Below are positions 45,067 through 54,518 of a stretch of DNA of 64,000 nt, piece after piece (positions within the stretch are counted from its first letter, which is position 1; each line of letters opens with the position of its first letter). The notes below the pieces were generated by a model. It was given only the letters and a program-made list of their open reading frames with translations. It did not search any database and was not told where the DNA came from. Source of the stretch: Saccharopolyspora shandongensis (GTDB taxonomy: Bacteria > Actinomycetota > Actinomycetes > Mycobacteriales > Pseudonocardiaceae); assembly GCF_900106995.1 (NCBI RefSeq), contig NZ_FNOK01000005.1, positions 62,001-126,000 of the forward strand, read 5' to 3'. The translations under genes and the position numbers were made by a program.

Positions 45067-45492
45067 TCAGGCTCCGGGCGTGGGTTTCGAGAAGTGGAAG
45101 GACGGGATCGCGAATCCGGTCCCGAGGTAGCGGCGGTGCGCGTCGTGGCGTTGCGTGCCCGAATCCAGGTGGATTTCCCGGATTCCGAGCCTGCGGGCCT
45201 CCGCGTCGATCCAGTCGAGCAGTGCCTTCGCGTGCCCCCGCTTCCGGGCTGCCGGCAGGGTGACGAGGTCGTCGACGTACAGGTAGTGGCCCCACGCGAA
45301 CGACCGCCCGGCGCGGAACCCCGCGACGGCGGCGACCTCGCCGGCGCCGTCGAGCGACGCGATCAGCCGGTAACCCGCCGCCCGCTGCTGCTCCGCCTGC
45401 GCCCGGAACTCCTCCGGCGAAGCCAGATCCGGCCGCAGCTCGCGGAGCACCGGGTAGGCGGGCGCGATGTCGTCCAGTTCCACGACGCTCAT
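45067..45492 (-). CDS. GNAT-family N-acetyltransferase
   Basis: 141 residues. Motifs: YLYVDDLVTLPAARKRGHAK (acetyl-CoA loop R-K-x-G-x-A) and LGIREIHLDSGTQRHDAHRR. The ATG at 45492 overlaps the stop of the upstream flavoprotein (ATGA), so it is the second gene of a two-gene operon divergent from the PdxR-type regulator. The substrate is unknown. Confidence 0.85.
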   Translation of the reverse strand: MSVVELDDIAPAYPVLRELRPDLASPEEFRAQAEQQRAAGYRLIASLDGAGEVAAVAGFRAGRSFAWGHYLYVDDLVTLPAARKRGHAKALLDWIDAEARRLGIREIHLDSGTQRHDAHRRYLGTGFAIPSFHFSKPTPGA

Positions 45493-46151
45493 CGCTGGTA
45501 CTGCCGCTCGCCGACGTGCCGCGGCACCTCGAATCCAGCAGGCAGGTCCGGCGCGGATTCCGGTGCGCCCCAGTGCATGCGCAGCGGCAGCACCCCGGCC
45601 CACGCCTCGCCCGCCTCGACGTCCTCGGCGTCGTCGTTGGGGCCGCCGCTGCGGACCTTCACCGCGGCTTCGGCGAGGTCGACGGCGAGGACCGCCGTCG
45701 CGGCCAGCTCCCGCTTGTTCGGCTGCCGCGCGTGGTCCCACGAACCGGGCGCGAGCTGTTCGGTGATCACCCGCAGCGCCTGCAGCTTCTCGTCGTCGTC
45801 GACGACGTTCCGGGCGCGCCCGTGGATCATTGCGGAGCGGAAGTTCACGGAGTGGTGGAACAGCGAGCGCGCGTAGACGATCCCGTCGAGGTGGGTCACC
45901 GTGACGCAGACCTCGACTCCCTCGGCGGCCTCCCGCAGGCTGCGCGCGCCGGTCGAGCCGTGCACGTAGAGCGTGTCGCCGCTGCGTCCGTAGCCTGTGG
46001 GCAGCACCCGGGGAGCGCCGTCGACCAGCAGGCCGAGGTGGCAGATCAGGCCGGTGTCCAGGGCGGCGTGCAGGTCGCTGCGCTCGGTGCGGGCCCGGTC
46101 GCTGCCGCGGCGGATGGTGGTCCGTTCTGTGGTGGAGAGCTGTCGGGTCAC
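45489..46151 (-). CDS. Pyridoxamine 5'-phosphate oxidase family protein
   Basis: 220 residues with the split-barrel flavin fold (PNPOx-like, the heme/F420-binding relatives included). HLGLLVDGAPRVLPTGYGRS and GDTLYVHGSTGARSLREAAE are typical of the Pyridox_ox_2 group. GTG 46151. It lies divergent from a MocR/PdxR-type gene with shared operators, which suggests control by pyridoxal phosphate. True PNP oxidase activity is not shown by any motif. Confidence 0.83.
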   Translation of the reverse strand: MTRQLSTTERTTIRRGSDRARTERSDLHAALDTGLICHLGLLVDGAPRVLPTGYGRSGDTLYVHGSTGARSLREAAEGVEVCVTVTHLDGIVYARSLFHHSVNFRSAMIHGRARNVVDDDEKLQALRVITEQLAPGSWDHARQPNKRELAATAVLAVDLAEAAVKVRSGGPNDDAEDVEAGEAWAGVLPLRMHWGAPESAPDLPAGFEVPRHVGERQYQR

Positions 46152-46171
46152 GAGGAACAGGATCTTTCAGC

Positions 46172-46217
46172 AAGTGGCATTATCGAAGTGCCAATCAGGG
46201 AGAATTTCGAAATGCCA
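46172..46217. promoter_or_regulatory. Repeats in the PdxR-type divergon
   Basis: Direct repeats TCGAAGTGCCA (46183-46193) and TCGAAATGCCA (46207-46217), plus AAGTGGCATT at 46172 in inverse orientation. MocR-type regulators often bind such paired direct repeats. The second repeat overlaps the regulator's start codon. Confidence 0.55.
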
Positions 46218-47624
46218 CATGCCGTGCCCGCTGCCAGCTCCCCGCTGCTGGAGCTGGCCATCGACCTGCGCCGCGACGATCCCCGTCCGCTCGCCGTTCA
46301 GCTCGCCGACGCGCTGCGGCACGCCGCCACCCTCGGCCAGCTCCGCGGCGGCGACCGCCTGCCGTCCACGCGCGCGCTCGCGCGGCACCTCGAAGTGAGC
46401 CGCACGGTGACCGCCGCGGCCTACGAGCAGCTGCACGCCGAGGGCTGGATCGCCGGGCGGCACGGCTCGGGCACCTACGTCACGACCAGCCCGCCCGGAT
46501 CGCGGGCCGGAGCGACCACCGGCGCGGACCGCGGCGCGCGGCAGGCGGACGAGCCGATGGTGGTGCTGACGCCCGGCGTGCCGTGGGCGGGCGGAGTCGA
46601 CCGGGCGGCGTGGCGGCGGGCCTGGCGCGCGGCGGCGGACACCCCGCCCGACTCGAAGCCGCATCGCGGCGGGTCGATCGAATACCGCGAGGCCATCACC
46701 GAACACCTGCTGCGCCACCGCGGCCTGGTCGTCGGCGGGCTGACGGTGGACAACGTGCTGGCCACCGGTGGCACCACGTCGGCTGTCGTCGAGCTGGCCG
46801 GCTCGGTGCTCCGCCGCGGCGCGGCGGTCGCCGTGGAGGAGCCCGGGTATCAGCGGGCGGTGGGCGCGCTGCGGTCGGTGGGCGTGCGGGTCGTGGCGGC
46901 GCCGGTCGATCACGCGGGCATCGTGGTCGATGCCATTCCGCGCGGCGTGCAAGCGGTCTACTGCTCGCCCGCGCACCAGTACCCGATCGGCGGCCGGTTG
47001 CCGGCGGAGCGCCGGATCGCGCTGGTGGAGCGGGCGCGCGCCGAGGGCTGGCTGATCATCGAGGACGACTACGACGGCGAGCTCCGCTACGACGTGGCGC
47101 CGCTGCCGGTGCTCGCGTCGATGGCCCCGGACGTCGTCGTGCACCTCGGCACGACGAGCAAGATCCTCACCCCGACCCTGGGCGTGGGCTGGATGCTGGC
47201 GCCCGACGACGTCGCGGCTTGCGTGCTGCAGCACCGCGATCGCACGGGGACCAGCCCGGCTCCGGCGGGACAGCGCGTGCTGGTGGAGCTTGCCCGCCAC
47301 GGCGACCTCGGACGGCACCTGCGACGCCTGCGGCGGGAACTCTCGCAGCGCCGGGCGTTCGTGGTGGAGAAGCTCGCGGCAGAAGGCGTCGAGGTGTTCG
47401 GCGACCGAGCCGGGGCGCACGTGGTGCTTCCGCTGCCGGACGCGGAGACCGAGCAGCGCGTGGTCGCGATGGCCGCGGAGCGCGGACTGGTGCTCGACGG
47501 GCTGCGGCGGCACCACTGCGGTCCGCAGCAGTGGTTCGGGTTGGCGCTCGGCTACGCCGCGTGTTCGCGCGACGAACTGGAACGCGCGCTGCCGATTCTG
47601 GCTCGGTTGTGCGGGAACGCGTGA
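46212..47624 (+). CDS. PdxR-type (MocR family) regulator with aminotransferase domain
   Basis: 470 residues: N-terminal GntR winged helix (QLADALRHAATLGQLRGGDR, LPSTRALARHLEVSRTVTAA) and C-terminal type I aminotransferase-like domain. SSKILTPTLGVGWMLAP supplies the PLP Lys. These proteins sense PLP. ATG 46212 with GGGAG 9 nt upstream is chosen; the large open frame before it is a shadow of the divergent gene. It probably controls the flavoprotein gene on the other side. Confidence 0.88.
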   Translation: MPHAVPAASSPLLELAIDLRRDDPRPLAVQLADALRHAATLGQLRGGDRLPSTRALARHLEVSRTVTAAAYEQLHAEGWIAGRHGSGTYVTTSPPGSRAGATTGADRGARQADEPMVVLTPGVPWAGGVDRAAWRRAWRAAADTPPDSKPHRGGSIEYREAITEHLLRHRGLVVGGLTVDNVLATGGTTSAVVELAGSVLRRGAAVAVEEPGYQRAVGALRSVGVRVVAAPVDHAGIVVDAIPRGVQAVYCSPAHQYPIGGRLPAERRIALVERARAEGWLIIEDDYDGELRYDVAPLPVLASMAPDVVVHLGTTSKILTPTLGVGWMLAPDDVAACVLQHRDRTGTSPAPAGQRVLVELARHGDLGRHLRRLRRELSQRRAFVVEKLAAEGVEVFGDRAGAHVVLPLPDAETEQRVVAMAAERGLVLDGLRRHHCGPQQWFGLALGYAACSRDELERALPILARLCGNA

Positions 47625-47707
47625 AATAGCTCGCTCGCGGCGGGGAAGCGATCGGTTCCGCTGTGCACCCGGTCAACCTTTGTGAAACGGGCCTTCGGCA
47701 CGGCAGG

Positions 47708-47713
47708 TATGGT
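47708..47713 (+). promoter_or_regulatory. Leaderless-type -10 box of ddl
   Basis: TATGGT, 7 nt before ATG 47721. Confidence 0.5.
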
Positions 47714-47720
47714 CCGGCGC

Positions 47721-48812
47721 ATGACACAGCGCAAGACCCGGGTGGCCGTCGTCTTCGGCGGGCGCAGCACCGAGCACGGCATTTCCTGCGTGTCCGCCGG
47801 TAGCGTGCTCTCGCACCTGGACCCGGACCGCTTCGAGATCCTGCCGGTCGGCATCACCCGCGAGGGCGCCTGGGTGCTCGGCACCGACGACCCGAAGCAG
47901 CTGGAGATCCGGGACCGGCAGGCACCCGAGGTCGTGCAGAACACCGCGCTCGCGCTGCCCGGTGACCCCACCCGCCGCGAGCTGGTGCTGCTGGAGCCGG
48001 GCCGCGGCGGCGAGGTGCTGTCGTCGGTCGACGTGGTGTTCCCGGTGCTGCACGGCGCGTTCGGCGAGGACGGCACCATCCAGGGCCTGCTGGAGATGGC
48101 CGACGTGCCCTACGTCGGGGCGGGCGTGCTCTCCAGCGCCGTGTCGATGGACAAGGAGTACACCAAGAAGCTGCTCGCCGCGGAGGGCCTGGGCGTGGGG
48201 CGCTTCGAGGTGCTGCGCCGCGATCAGGCCACGCTGGACGAGCGGCAGCGCGAACGGCTCGGGCTGCCGGTGTTCGTCAAGCCCACGCGGGCCGGATCGT
48301 CGCTGGGCATCACCAAGGTCACCGACTGGGCGGACCTGGACGCCGCGATCGCGGAGGCGCGGCGCACCGACCCGAAGGTGATCATCGAGTCGGCGGTGGT
48401 GGGCCGCGAGATCGAATGCGGCGTGCTGGAGTTCCCGGACGGCCGGATCGAGGCGTCGCTGCCCGCCGAGCTGCGGGTCACCGGCGAATCCGACTGGTAC
48501 GACTACGAGTCCAAGTACCTCGACGATGTCACCGAGTTCGACATCCCGGCCAAGATCGGCGACGACGCGATCGAGGAGCTGCGCGCCGCGGCGGTGCGGG
48601 CCTTCCGCGCGCTGGACTGCCAGGGCCTGGCGCGGGTCGACTTCTTCCTCGCCGAGAACGGCGAGCTGATCGTCAACGAGGTCAACACGATGCCGGGCTT
48701 CACGGCGATCTCGCTGTACCCGCGGATGTGGGCGGACACGGGCGTCGACTACCGGACGCTGCTGACCACCCTCGTCGAAACGGCGATCTCCCGGGGCACC
48801 GGCCTCCGCTGA
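47721..48812 (+). CDS. ddl: D-alanine--D-alanine ligase
   Basis: 363 residues, ATP-grasp. It makes D-Ala-D-Ala for peptidoglycan. The N-terminal start [20 protein letters not shown] is typical; Glu and Ser of the catalytic triad are in it and in [11 protein letters not shown]. The metal site is [22 protein letters not shown] 47721 has a leaderless -10; the frame opens 39 nt earlier. The D-Ala type is likely because a Tyr/Phe specificity residue context is normal, but D-lactate activity was not excluded. Confidence 0.95.
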   Translation: MTQRKTRVAVVFGGRSTEHGISCVSAGSVLSHLDPDRFEILPVGITREGAWVLGTDDPKQLEIRDRQAPEVVQNTALALPGDPTRRELVLLEPGRGGEVLSSVDVVFPVLHGAFGEDGTIQGLLEMADVPYVGAGVLSSAVSMDKEYTKKLLAAEGLGVGRFEVLRRDQATLDERQRERLGLPVFVKPTRAGSSLGITKVTDWADLDAAIAEARRTDPKVIIESAVVGREIECGVLEFPDGRIEASLPAELRVTGESDWYDYESKYLDDVTEFDIPAKIGDDAIEELRAAAVRAFRALDCQGLARVDFFLAENGELIVNEVNTMPGFTAISLYPRMWADTGVDYRTLLTTLVETAISRGTGLR

Positions 48813-48834
48813 GCCGGCGGTTTCCACAGCTCAA

Positions 48835-48884
48835 GGCCCGTGCGCGTTTTGTGTCGCTAGAGCAGCACAAAACGTGCACGGGCC
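48835..48884. terminator. Hairpin with conserved loop (family 2, copy 2)
   Basis: 19-bp stem GGCCCGTGCGCGTTTTGTG with one wobble and loop TCGCTAGAGCAG, between the convergent ddl and DUF3515 genes. Confidence 0.75.
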
Positions 48885-48894
48885 TTTTGGTGCG

Positions 48895-49512
48895 TCAGGG
48901 GAAGACCGGCTGCTTGGGGAGGGTGTTGCGGAGGATCTCGGAGAGGTCCTGGATGGGGCCGGTTCCGGTGCCCTCGGGAGCGGTGAGCGCGACGTACACG
49001 GGGCGGTCGACCGCCAGCCACGAGGTGTCGCCGCCCTGGTTGATCTCCAGCCAGCTGACGCCGGAGACGTCCAGCAGCTGCGCCGTCGGCGTCAGCTCCT
49101 GCGGGGCGTCGATGCCGCACCGCACCGTCAGCGGGTCGTGCTTCGCATCTCCCCACGCGACGGTTCCCGCCGGCGCCGGCTCCGCCAGCGCGCGGCGCGG
49201 CACGAGCGCGTCGCCCACGGCGAGCTCGCGCGGCAGGGCTTGGAGCACCGCCGCGCACTCCGGCGACGACGCCTTCGGCGCCGGGACGGGCGCGAGCGGA
49301 AGTGGCCCGGTCCGCCGGGCCGCCTCTGCTTCCGCTTGGGCCTGCTGTGCCTGGTGTTCGCCGTACCAGCCGTATGCGCCGACGCCGGCGACCGCCAGGG
49401 CGAGGAGTGCGCCGAGCGTGATCGCCACGATCAACACCGGCCGGGGCAATCCGGTCGCTGATTGGTGAACCACGTCGTCCACTACAGCACGGCCGCCGCC
49501 GGGTGCGGTCAC
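48895..49512 (-). CDS. DUF3515 membrane-anchored protein (Rv2980-like)
   Basis: 205 residues. One transmembrane helix near 25-45 (VLIVAITLGALLALAVAGVG), a short Gln/Ala-rich stalk, then an extracellular domain with two Cys (SPECAAVLQALPRELAVGDA, VRCGIDAPQEL) and a C-terminal DLSEILRNTLPKQPVF. M. tuberculosis Rv2980 occupies the same place beside ddlA. Function unknown; a link to the cell wall is only positional. GTG 49512 is the assumed start. Confidence 0.85.
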   Translation of the reverse strand: MTAPGGGRAVVDDVVHQSATGLPRPVLIVAITLGALLALAVAGVGAYGWYGEHQAQQAQAEAEAARRTGPLPLAPVPAPKASSPECAAVLQALPRELAVGDALVPRRALAEPAPAGTVAWGDAKHDPLTVRCGIDAPQELTPTAQLLDVSGVSWLEINQGGDTSWLAVDRPVYVALTAPEGTGTGPIQDLSEILRNTLPKQPVFP

Positions 49513-49572
49513 CGGCCCGGCCGTGCTCCACTCTGGTGCGGGCTGCCCACCCGCGCTTTCAGCGACGGATCG

Positions 49573-49806
49573 TCACAGGTGCACCACGGGGCAGGTCAGG
49601 GTGCGGGTGATGCCGTCGACGTTCTGGATCTTCGCCACGACCATCTTGCCGAGCTGGTCGACGTTCTCTGCCTCGGCGCGCACGATCACGTCGTACGGGC
49701 CGGTGACGTCTTCGGCGCTGATGATGCCGGCGAAGTCCTTGATCTCGCCGGCGACCGCGGCGGCCTTGCCGACTTCGGTCTGGATGAGGATGTATGCCTG
49801 AACCAC
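49573..49806 (-). CDS. Stand-alone Lrp/AsnC ligand-binding domain protein
   Basis: 77 residues, only the alpha/beta RAM domain of Lrp/AsnC (VQAYILIQTEVGKAAAVAGE, GPYDVIVRAEAENVDQLGKM). There is no HTH, so it cannot bind DNA itself; it may join an oligomer of a full Lrp or act in amino acid sensing. GTG 49806 has AAGGGG upstream; the frame opens further upstream without support. It is upstream of and co-directional with DUF3515, and divergent from thiL. Confidence 0.88.
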   Translation of the reverse strand: MVQAYILIQTEVGKAAAVAGEIKDFAGIISAEDVTGPYDVIVRAEAENVDQLGKMVVAKIQNVDGITRTLTCPVVHL

Positions 49807-49903
49807 GGCGTGCCCCTTCGTGTGGCCGATGTGCTCGGGGTAGGAAACTGGCAGAAAGTTACCCCATCGGACCGAGCGGATGCTCAAGGAAGGAAGGTCC
49901 CAG

Positions 49904-50869
49904 TTGGGTCCTGATTCATCGCAGGACGCACAGACCGTTTCCCAGTTGGGTGAGTTCGGTCTCATCGATCGGGTTACGGCCGGGCGGCCTCAGTCACCAG
50001 GCACGTTGATCGGGCCGGGTGACGACGCCGCGGTCCTGGCAGCCCCGGACGGCCGGGTGGTGGCCGCCACCGACGTGCTCGTCGAAGGGGTGCACTTCCG
50101 TTTCGACTGGTCGACACCGGAGCAGGTGGGGCGCAAGGCCGTCGCGGTGAACCTCTCGGACATCGCCGCGATGGGCGCGGTGCCGACCGGCCTGCTCGTG
50201 GGCCTGGCGTGCTCCCCGGACCTGCCGACGAACGTGGCCGACGAGCTGTCCGCGGGCATGTGGGAAGAAGCACAGCGGGTCGGCATCGGCATCGTCGGCG
50301 GCGACATGGTGTCGGCGACCTCACTGACGATCTCGATCACAGCGCTGGGCGACCTGCAGGGCCGGGAGCCGGTGACGCGGTCGGGCGCGCGGCCGGGGGA
50401 CGTGGTCGCGGTGGCCGGCCGACTGGGCTGGTCGGCGGCCGGGTTGGCCGTCCTGGGGCGGGGTTTCCGCTCGCCGGTCGCGGTCGTCGGCGCGCACCGC
50501 GTGCCGGAGCCGCCGTACGCGGCGGGGCCGCAGGCGGCCGTCGCGGGCGCGACGTCCATGGTGGACACCTCGGACGGGCTGCTGGCCGATCTCGGGCACA
50601 TCGCCGAGGCGTCGCAGGTGGCCATCGACGTCCGCACCGAGCAGGTCGAGGTGCCGCAGCGGCTGATCGAGGTCGCCTCGGCGCTGGGCGCGGACGCCCG
50701 GCACTGGGTGCTCACCGGCGGCGAGGACCAGGCGCTGGCCGCGACGTTCCCGCCGGGGCGTCCGCTGCCGGAGGGCTGGCGCGCGATCGGCGTCGTCGCC
50801 GAGGGCGCGGGTGTCACGGTGGACGGCGGCGAGTACGAGGGCCCGGCGGGCTGGGAGCACTGGCGTTGA
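49904..50869 (+). CDS. thiL: Thiamine-monophosphate kinase
   Basis: 321 residues, the PurM/AIR synthase-like kinase fold. It phosphorylates thiamine phosphate to thiamine pyrophosphate. Motifs: LIGPGDDAAVLAAPDGR, DVLVEGVHFRFDWSTPEQVG, GGDMVSATSLTISITALGDL, DTSDGLLADLGHIAE. TTG 49904 is chosen because AAGGAAGG lies 6 nt upstream; ATG 49880 in frame would add 8 residues that include the RBS. No TPP riboswitch was found before it. Confidence 0.93.
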   Translation: MGPDSSQDAQTVSQLGEFGLIDRVTAGRPQSPGTLIGPGDDAAVLAAPDGRVVAATDVLVEGVHFRFDWSTPEQVGRKAVAVNLSDIAAMGAVPTGLLVGLACSPDLPTNVADELSAGMWEEAQRVGIGIVGGDMVSATSLTISITALGDLQGREPVTRSGARPGDVVAVAGRLGWSAAGLAVLGRGFRSPVAVVGAHRVPEPPYAAGPQAAVAGATSMVDTSDGLLADLGHIAEASQVAIDVRTEQVEVPQRLIEVASALGADARHWVLTGGEDQALAATFPPGRPLPEGWRAIGVVAEGAGVTVDGGEYEGPAGWEHWR

Positions 50870-50894
50870 CGCAGGACCGCCGAGGACTTCCCGA

Positions 50895-50943
50895 AACGCG
50901 GAGAACCCCGATGCGCCACCGGCACATCGGGGTTCTCCGCGTT
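50895..50943. terminator. Bidirectional terminator thiL / transporter
   Basis: Perfect 19-bp stem AACGCGGAGAACCCCGATG with an 11-nt loop, 25 nt after thiL and 8 nt from the convergent transporter stop. Confidence 0.85.
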
Positions 50944-50951
50944 CGGGGCGA

Positions 50952-52289
50952 CTAGCCCGCCGAGGAGCCCGCCGGGGCAGGCGCGTCCTGCATCAGCGGC
51001 TTCTTCGCCGTCTCCTTCATCAGCAGGATCGGCACCAGCGCCACCAGGGCCGCGGCCATCAGGTAGAACGCCGGGAACAAGGTGTTGCCGGTCGAGGTCA
51101 CGACGGCGTCGTTGACCAGCGGCGCGGTCCCGCCGAAGACCGCCGTGGAGATGTTGTACCCGATGCAGAAGGCCGCGTAGCGGACCTTCGTCGGGAACAT
51201 CGCCGGCAGCGTCGCCGCCAGCGGCCCGATCAGCTGCACGTGCCCGATCGCCAGCAGGCCCAGCCCCAGGATCGTGGTCAGCACGGTGCCCTGGGAGATC
51301 AGCATGAACGCCGGGATCGGCAGCACGATGAAGCAGATCGCCGCGGACAGGAACAGCGGTTTGCGGCCGACCCGGTCCGACAGCGCGCCCACCGGCGTGA
51401 TGATCACCATCATGAACAGCACCGTCAGCAACAGCGGGACCAGGACCTGGTACTCCTGGCCGTCCTCCACGTGGAGCGTGTTCTTGAGGTACGTCTCCAT
51501 GTAGGTCAGGATCGTGTAGTTGGCGATGTTGATCAGCACCACGATGCCCATCAGGATCAGCAGCTGCCGCCACCATTCCTTGATCAGGTCCTTCAGCGGC
51601 GACTTGGCCACCTGGTGCGTCGCTTCGAGCTTCTTGAACGCCGGCGTGTCTTCCAGCTTGCTCCGCAGGTAGAGACCGACGCCGCCGAGCGGACCGGCGA
51701 TCAGGAACGGAATGCGCCAGCCCCAGCTTTCCATCGAGGCGGTGTCCAGATTCAAGATCAGGATCGTGGGCACCAGCGCGCCGAATCCGAATCCGACGAG
51801 CGTGCCGAATTCCAGCCAGCTCCCCCAGAAGCCGCGGCGCCGGTCGGGCGCGAACTCGGCGATGTAGGTCGCCGCGCCGCCGTATTCGCCGCCGGTCGAG
51901 AAGCCTTGCAGCAACCGGCACAGCAGCAGGAGCATCGGCGCGAAGATGCCGATGGTCTCGTAGGTGGGCAGCAGGCCGATGACGAACGTCGATCCGGACA
52001 TCAGCAGGATCGTCACCGCCAGCACCTTCTGCCGGCCGATCCGGTCGCCCAGCGGGCCGAAGAACAGGCTGCCCAGCGGCCGGAACAGGAAGGAGATGGC
52101 GAAGACGCCGAAGGCCGAGATGGTCTCGAGCGGGCCGGGGAAGAACTGGTGGCCCACGTATGCGGCCACATATGCATATACGCCGAAGTCGTACCACTCC
52201 GTGCAGTTGCCGATTGCCGCTGCGCCAACTGCGCGACGGAGCAGGGAGCGCTGCTCGGCTGATGTTTCGGCTGATTCCTGCGAAGTCAT
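50952..52289 (-). CDS. MFS transporter, metabolite:H+ symporter type (ProP/ShiA-like)
   Basis: 445 residues with about 12 predicted transmembrane helices. The family signature [20 protein letters not shown] is at the N-terminus, [20 protein letters not shown] in loop 2-3, [18 protein letters not shown] in helix 5, and DRVGRKPLF in loop 8-9. It probably imports an osmolyte, a dicarboxylate or a similar acid; the substrate cannot be told. ATG 52289 is chosen; the GTG 15 nt upstream overlaps the GGAGGT. Confidence 0.88.
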   Translation of the reverse strand: MTSQESAETSAEQRSLLRRAVGAAAIGNCTEWYDFGVYAYVAAYVGHQFFPGPLETISAFGVFAISFLFRPLGSLFFGPLGDRIGRQKVLAVTILLMSGSTFVIGLLPTYETIGIFAPMLLLLCRLLQGFSTGGEYGGAATYIAEFAPDRRRGFWGSWLEFGTLVGFGFGALVPTILILNLDTASMESWGWRIPFLIAGPLGGVGLYLRSKLEDTPAFKKLEATHQVAKSPLKDLIKEWWRQLLILMGIVVLINIANYTILTYMETYLKNTLHVEDGQEYQVLVPLLLTVLFMMVIITPVGALSDRVGRKPLFLSAAICFIVLPIPAFMLISQGTVLTTILGLGLLAIGHVQLIGPLAATLPAMFPTKVRYAAFCIGYNISTAVFGGTAPLVNDAVVTSTGNTLFPAFYLMAAALVALVPILLMKETAKKPLMQDAPAPAGSSAG

Positions 52290-52658
52290 GAGTTTGCGGC
52301 CCACCTCCGGGTCATGCCATCCACCCTTGCGGTCTTCAGAACTCCGGTGAACCTAGCTGAGCGGCCTTGAGGAGGCCACCAAAAGACGTGGATTGCGTTA
52401 TTCCGATGTTATTTCCTATATGCAAAAGGTCACCGAACGAACGGTCCGCGCGTTGTGTCGGAGTGTCGTCGATTTGACAGCCGAATTCGGCGGGTGACTA
52501 GCGGAAATGGTGCTTTCGTGTGGCAGTCGGATACGGGTGTGCGCCATATCGCCCGCTATGTTACTTCGATCGAGTGTGACGTGCGACACATTGATCGGTT
52601 TGAAGTCGATCTCGGGGCTGTCCGTAGGGCGATCTTGGTCTCTCGCTAGGGTGCTCGC
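52290..52658. promoter_or_regulatory. Divergent region between the transporter and ung
   Basis: 369 bp, AT-richer than its surroundings near 52395-52440. It holds TTGACA at 52474-52479 on the + strand with a weak TAGCGG -10, an imperfect inverted repeat around 52568-52599 (CGATC...GTGT/ACAC...GATCG) and the leaderless -10 of ung at 52647. No gene seen. Confidence 0.45.
52647..52652 (+). promoter_or_regulatory. Leaderless-type -10 box of ung
   Basis: TAGGGT, 6 nt before ATG 52659. Confidence 0.5.
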
Positions 52659-53333
52659 ATGGTCGCACGTCCGTTGCAAGAGCTCGTGGAAGCCGGATGG
52701 GCGCAAGCCCTGGAGCCGGTCGCCGATCAGATCAAGAAGATGGGCGAGTTCCTGCGCACCGAGGTAGCCGAGGGCCGGACGTACCTGCCCGCGCCGGAGC
52801 ACGTGCTGCGCGCCTTCCAACAGCCGTTCCACGACGTGCGGGTGCTGATCGTGGGCCAGGACCCGTACCCGACGCCCGGGCACGCGGTCGGCCTCAGCTT
52901 CTCCGTCGCGCCCGGCGTCGCGCCGCCGCGCAGCCTGGTCAACATCTACCGCGAGTACACCGAGGACCTCGGCCACCCCAAGCCCACCAGCGGCGACCTC
53001 ACGCCGTGGACCGAGCGCGGGGTGCTGCTGCTCAACAGGGCGCTGACGGTCCGGCCCCGCAACTCCGGTTCGCACCGGGGCAAGGGCTGGGAGGAGATCA
53101 CCGCGCAGGCCATCCGCGCGCTGGCCGCGCGGGAGGAGCCGCTGGTGGCGATCCTCTGGGGCCGCGACGCCCGCGATCTGCGCCCGCTGATGCCCGGCGT
53201 GGAGTGCGTCGAATCGCCGCACCCGAGCCCGATGTCGGCCGACCGCGGCTTCTTCGGCTCCCGCCCGTTCAGCCGGGTGAACGAGATCCTCGAGCGCCGC
53301 GGCATGGAGCCCATCGACTGGAAGCTGCCGTAG
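52659..53333 (+). CDS. ung: Uracil-DNA glycosylase
   Basis: 224 residues, family 1 UDG. It removes uracil from DNA. The catalytic Asp68 is in GQDPYP at 66-71, and the DNA-binding loop [19 protein letters not shown] ends the fold. [10 protein letters not shown] near 128 replaces the usual LLLNTVLTV. ATG 52659 has a leaderless -10 box. Repeat copy H begins at its stop. Confidence 0.96.
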   Translation: MVARPLQELVEAGWAQALEPVADQIKKMGEFLRTEVAEGRTYLPAPEHVLRAFQQPFHDVRVLIVGQDPYPTPGHAVGLSFSVAPGVAPPRSLVNIYREYTEDLGHPKPTSGDLTPWTERGVLLLNRALTVRPRNSGSHRGKGWEEITAQAIRALAAREEPLVAILWGRDARDLRPLMPGVECVESPHPSPMSADRGFFGSRPFSRVNEILERRGMEPIDWKLP

Positions 53334-53343
53334 AGGGGTTTCT

Positions 53344-53544
53344 GCTCGCCTTGCTCTGCGGTGCGGGTGGCGGCCCCCTGCTGGAGTTGCGGACGCCGCC
53401 TGGACTGTGGGATCCCCGACTTACGTGTGCCTAGCGGCATCGGGGACTGGCCTCGCCCAGTAGCCTAGAAGGCGGGCACAGTCTGAGAACCCGCGGCGGT
53501 GCAAGTTGCGTGCGTGGCGAAAGAGGAAGCGGCTGCGCCGCTTG
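53344..53544 (+). repeat. Structured intergenic repeat, copy H
   Basis: Starts 10 nt after the ung stop. Block TCTGCGGTGCGGGTGGCGG, the pair CCCCGA/TCGGGG and hairpin AAGCGGC-TGC-GCCGCTT (53528-53544) are clear. The outer stem is weaker than in D and G. Confidence 0.7.
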
Positions 53545-53679
53545 CCTGACCACCCGGTGCCGCCGGGCAAGCCCCGGCGCAGGCGCGTTTTGCCTGTTCG
53601 CGGCGTATGGATTTCGGTTCCGCCCGGTCGTACATTGGCCTTTGCCGGATGATGCGTTCGGGGCGGAAGAAGGCCCGTC
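53545..53679. other. Region between repeat H and the membrane protein gene
   Basis: About 135 bp. One possible hairpin CCCGGTGCCGCCGGG near 53551; otherwise nothing recognised. Confidence 0.4.
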
Positions 53680-54267
53680 ATGAGAGCCGGCCGGAATGGC
53701 AGCGACCTGCGGTGCCTGATCCGCAGGATATTTCCGGGGGCGAACCCGCTGCGGCGGCGCACCGACTACTTCGAGCCCGTCGCGCTGCTGCTGGTCGCGC
53801 TGATCGCGGTCGCCACCGTGGTGGCGGCCCTGTTCGTCGCGCAGTCCGAGCTGCGCGGCCGGCTCGCCGACGTGGATCGCGAGCAGGCGGCCAAGCACCA
53901 GGTGGTGGCGACGGTCGTCGCCGAGCTCGGCGATGCCGCCGGGACCGCCCACCGGCCGGTCGCGGTGCGCTGGGGACAGGCGCCGGACGAGCACTTCGCC
54001 GTCATCCAGCTACCGGCCCGCGCCCCGGCGGCCGGAACCGTTCCGGTGTGGCTGGACCAGCAGGGCCAGCCGACCTCGCCGCCGCTGACCCGAGCTGAGG
54101 CGACCCAGGCCGCCGGCATGGCCGGGGCGAGCGTGCTGCTCGGATCCGCGCTGTTCACCACGGTCGCCCTGATGGGAGCCCGGTTGATCGTGACCCGCAG
54201 GCGACTCGCGGCTTGGGCCGCGGAGTGGGAGAAGGTCGGCCCCCAGTGGCGCAACCACGCCTCATGA
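53680..54267 (+). CDS. Rv1733c-like two-helix membrane protein
   Basis: 195 residues. Two transmembrane helices, about 32-54 (EPVALLLVALIAVATVVAAL) and 148-168 (GASVLLGSALFTTVALMGAR), surround an extracellular domain of about 90 residues. The N-terminal NPLRRRTDYFEP and C-terminal EWEKVGPQWR match the actinobacterial Rv1733c family. Function unknown. ATG 53680 has no clear RBS. Confidence 0.78.
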   Translation: MRAGRNGSDLRCLIRRIFPGANPLRRRTDYFEPVALLLVALIAVATVVAALFVAQSELRGRLADVDREQAAKHQVVATVVAELGDAAGTAHRPVAVRWGQAPDEHFAVIQLPARAPAAGTVPVWLDQQGQPTSPPLTRAEATQAAGMAGASVLLGSALFTTVALMGARLIVTRRRLAAWAAEWEKVGPQWRNHAS

Positions 54268-54281
54268 GCCGGTGAACGCAG

Positions 54282-54312
54282 AAAACCCCGAGGCGCTGGG
54301 CCTCGGGGTTTT
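54282..54312. terminator. Bidirectional terminator membrane protein / rpmB
   Basis: Perfect 13-bp stem AAAACCCCGAGGC, loop GCTGG. A4 on one side and T4 on the other give T runs in both directions. Confidence 0.85.
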
Positions 54313-54326
54313 GCGCGCAGTCGAGT

Positions 54327-54518
54327 TCAGCCGCGGACGACCTTGCCGGCCTTCAGGCAAGAGGTGCACACGTTCATGCGCTTGCGCTGCGAAAGGCCGA
54401 TCTTGGCGTGCACGGTCTGAATGTTCGGGTTCCACCGGCGCTTGGTCTTCCGGTGGGAGTGCGAGACCGAGTTGCCGAAGCCTGGTCCCTTACCGCAGAC
54501 GTCGCAGACGGCAGCCAC
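54327..54518 (-). CDS. rpmB: 50S ribosomal protein L28, zinc-binding form
   Basis: 63 residues. C5 and C8 ([19 protein letters not shown]) and [10 protein letters not shown] near the end make a Cys4 zinc site, so this is the C+ form that zinc-starved actinobacteria often exchange for a C- paralogue. GTG 54518 has AAGGGG 8 nt upstream; the GTG 9 nt earlier overlaps it. M. tuberculosis also has an rpmB gene in this area. Confidence 0.93.
   Translation of the reverse strand: MAAVCDVCGKGPGFGNSVSHSHRKTKRRWNPNIQTVHAKIGLSQRKRMNVCTSCLKAGKVVRG

Noticed and set aside
49807-49903. TPP riboswitch before thiL
   Set aside because: The gap is under 100 nt and lacks the conserved THI box sequences.
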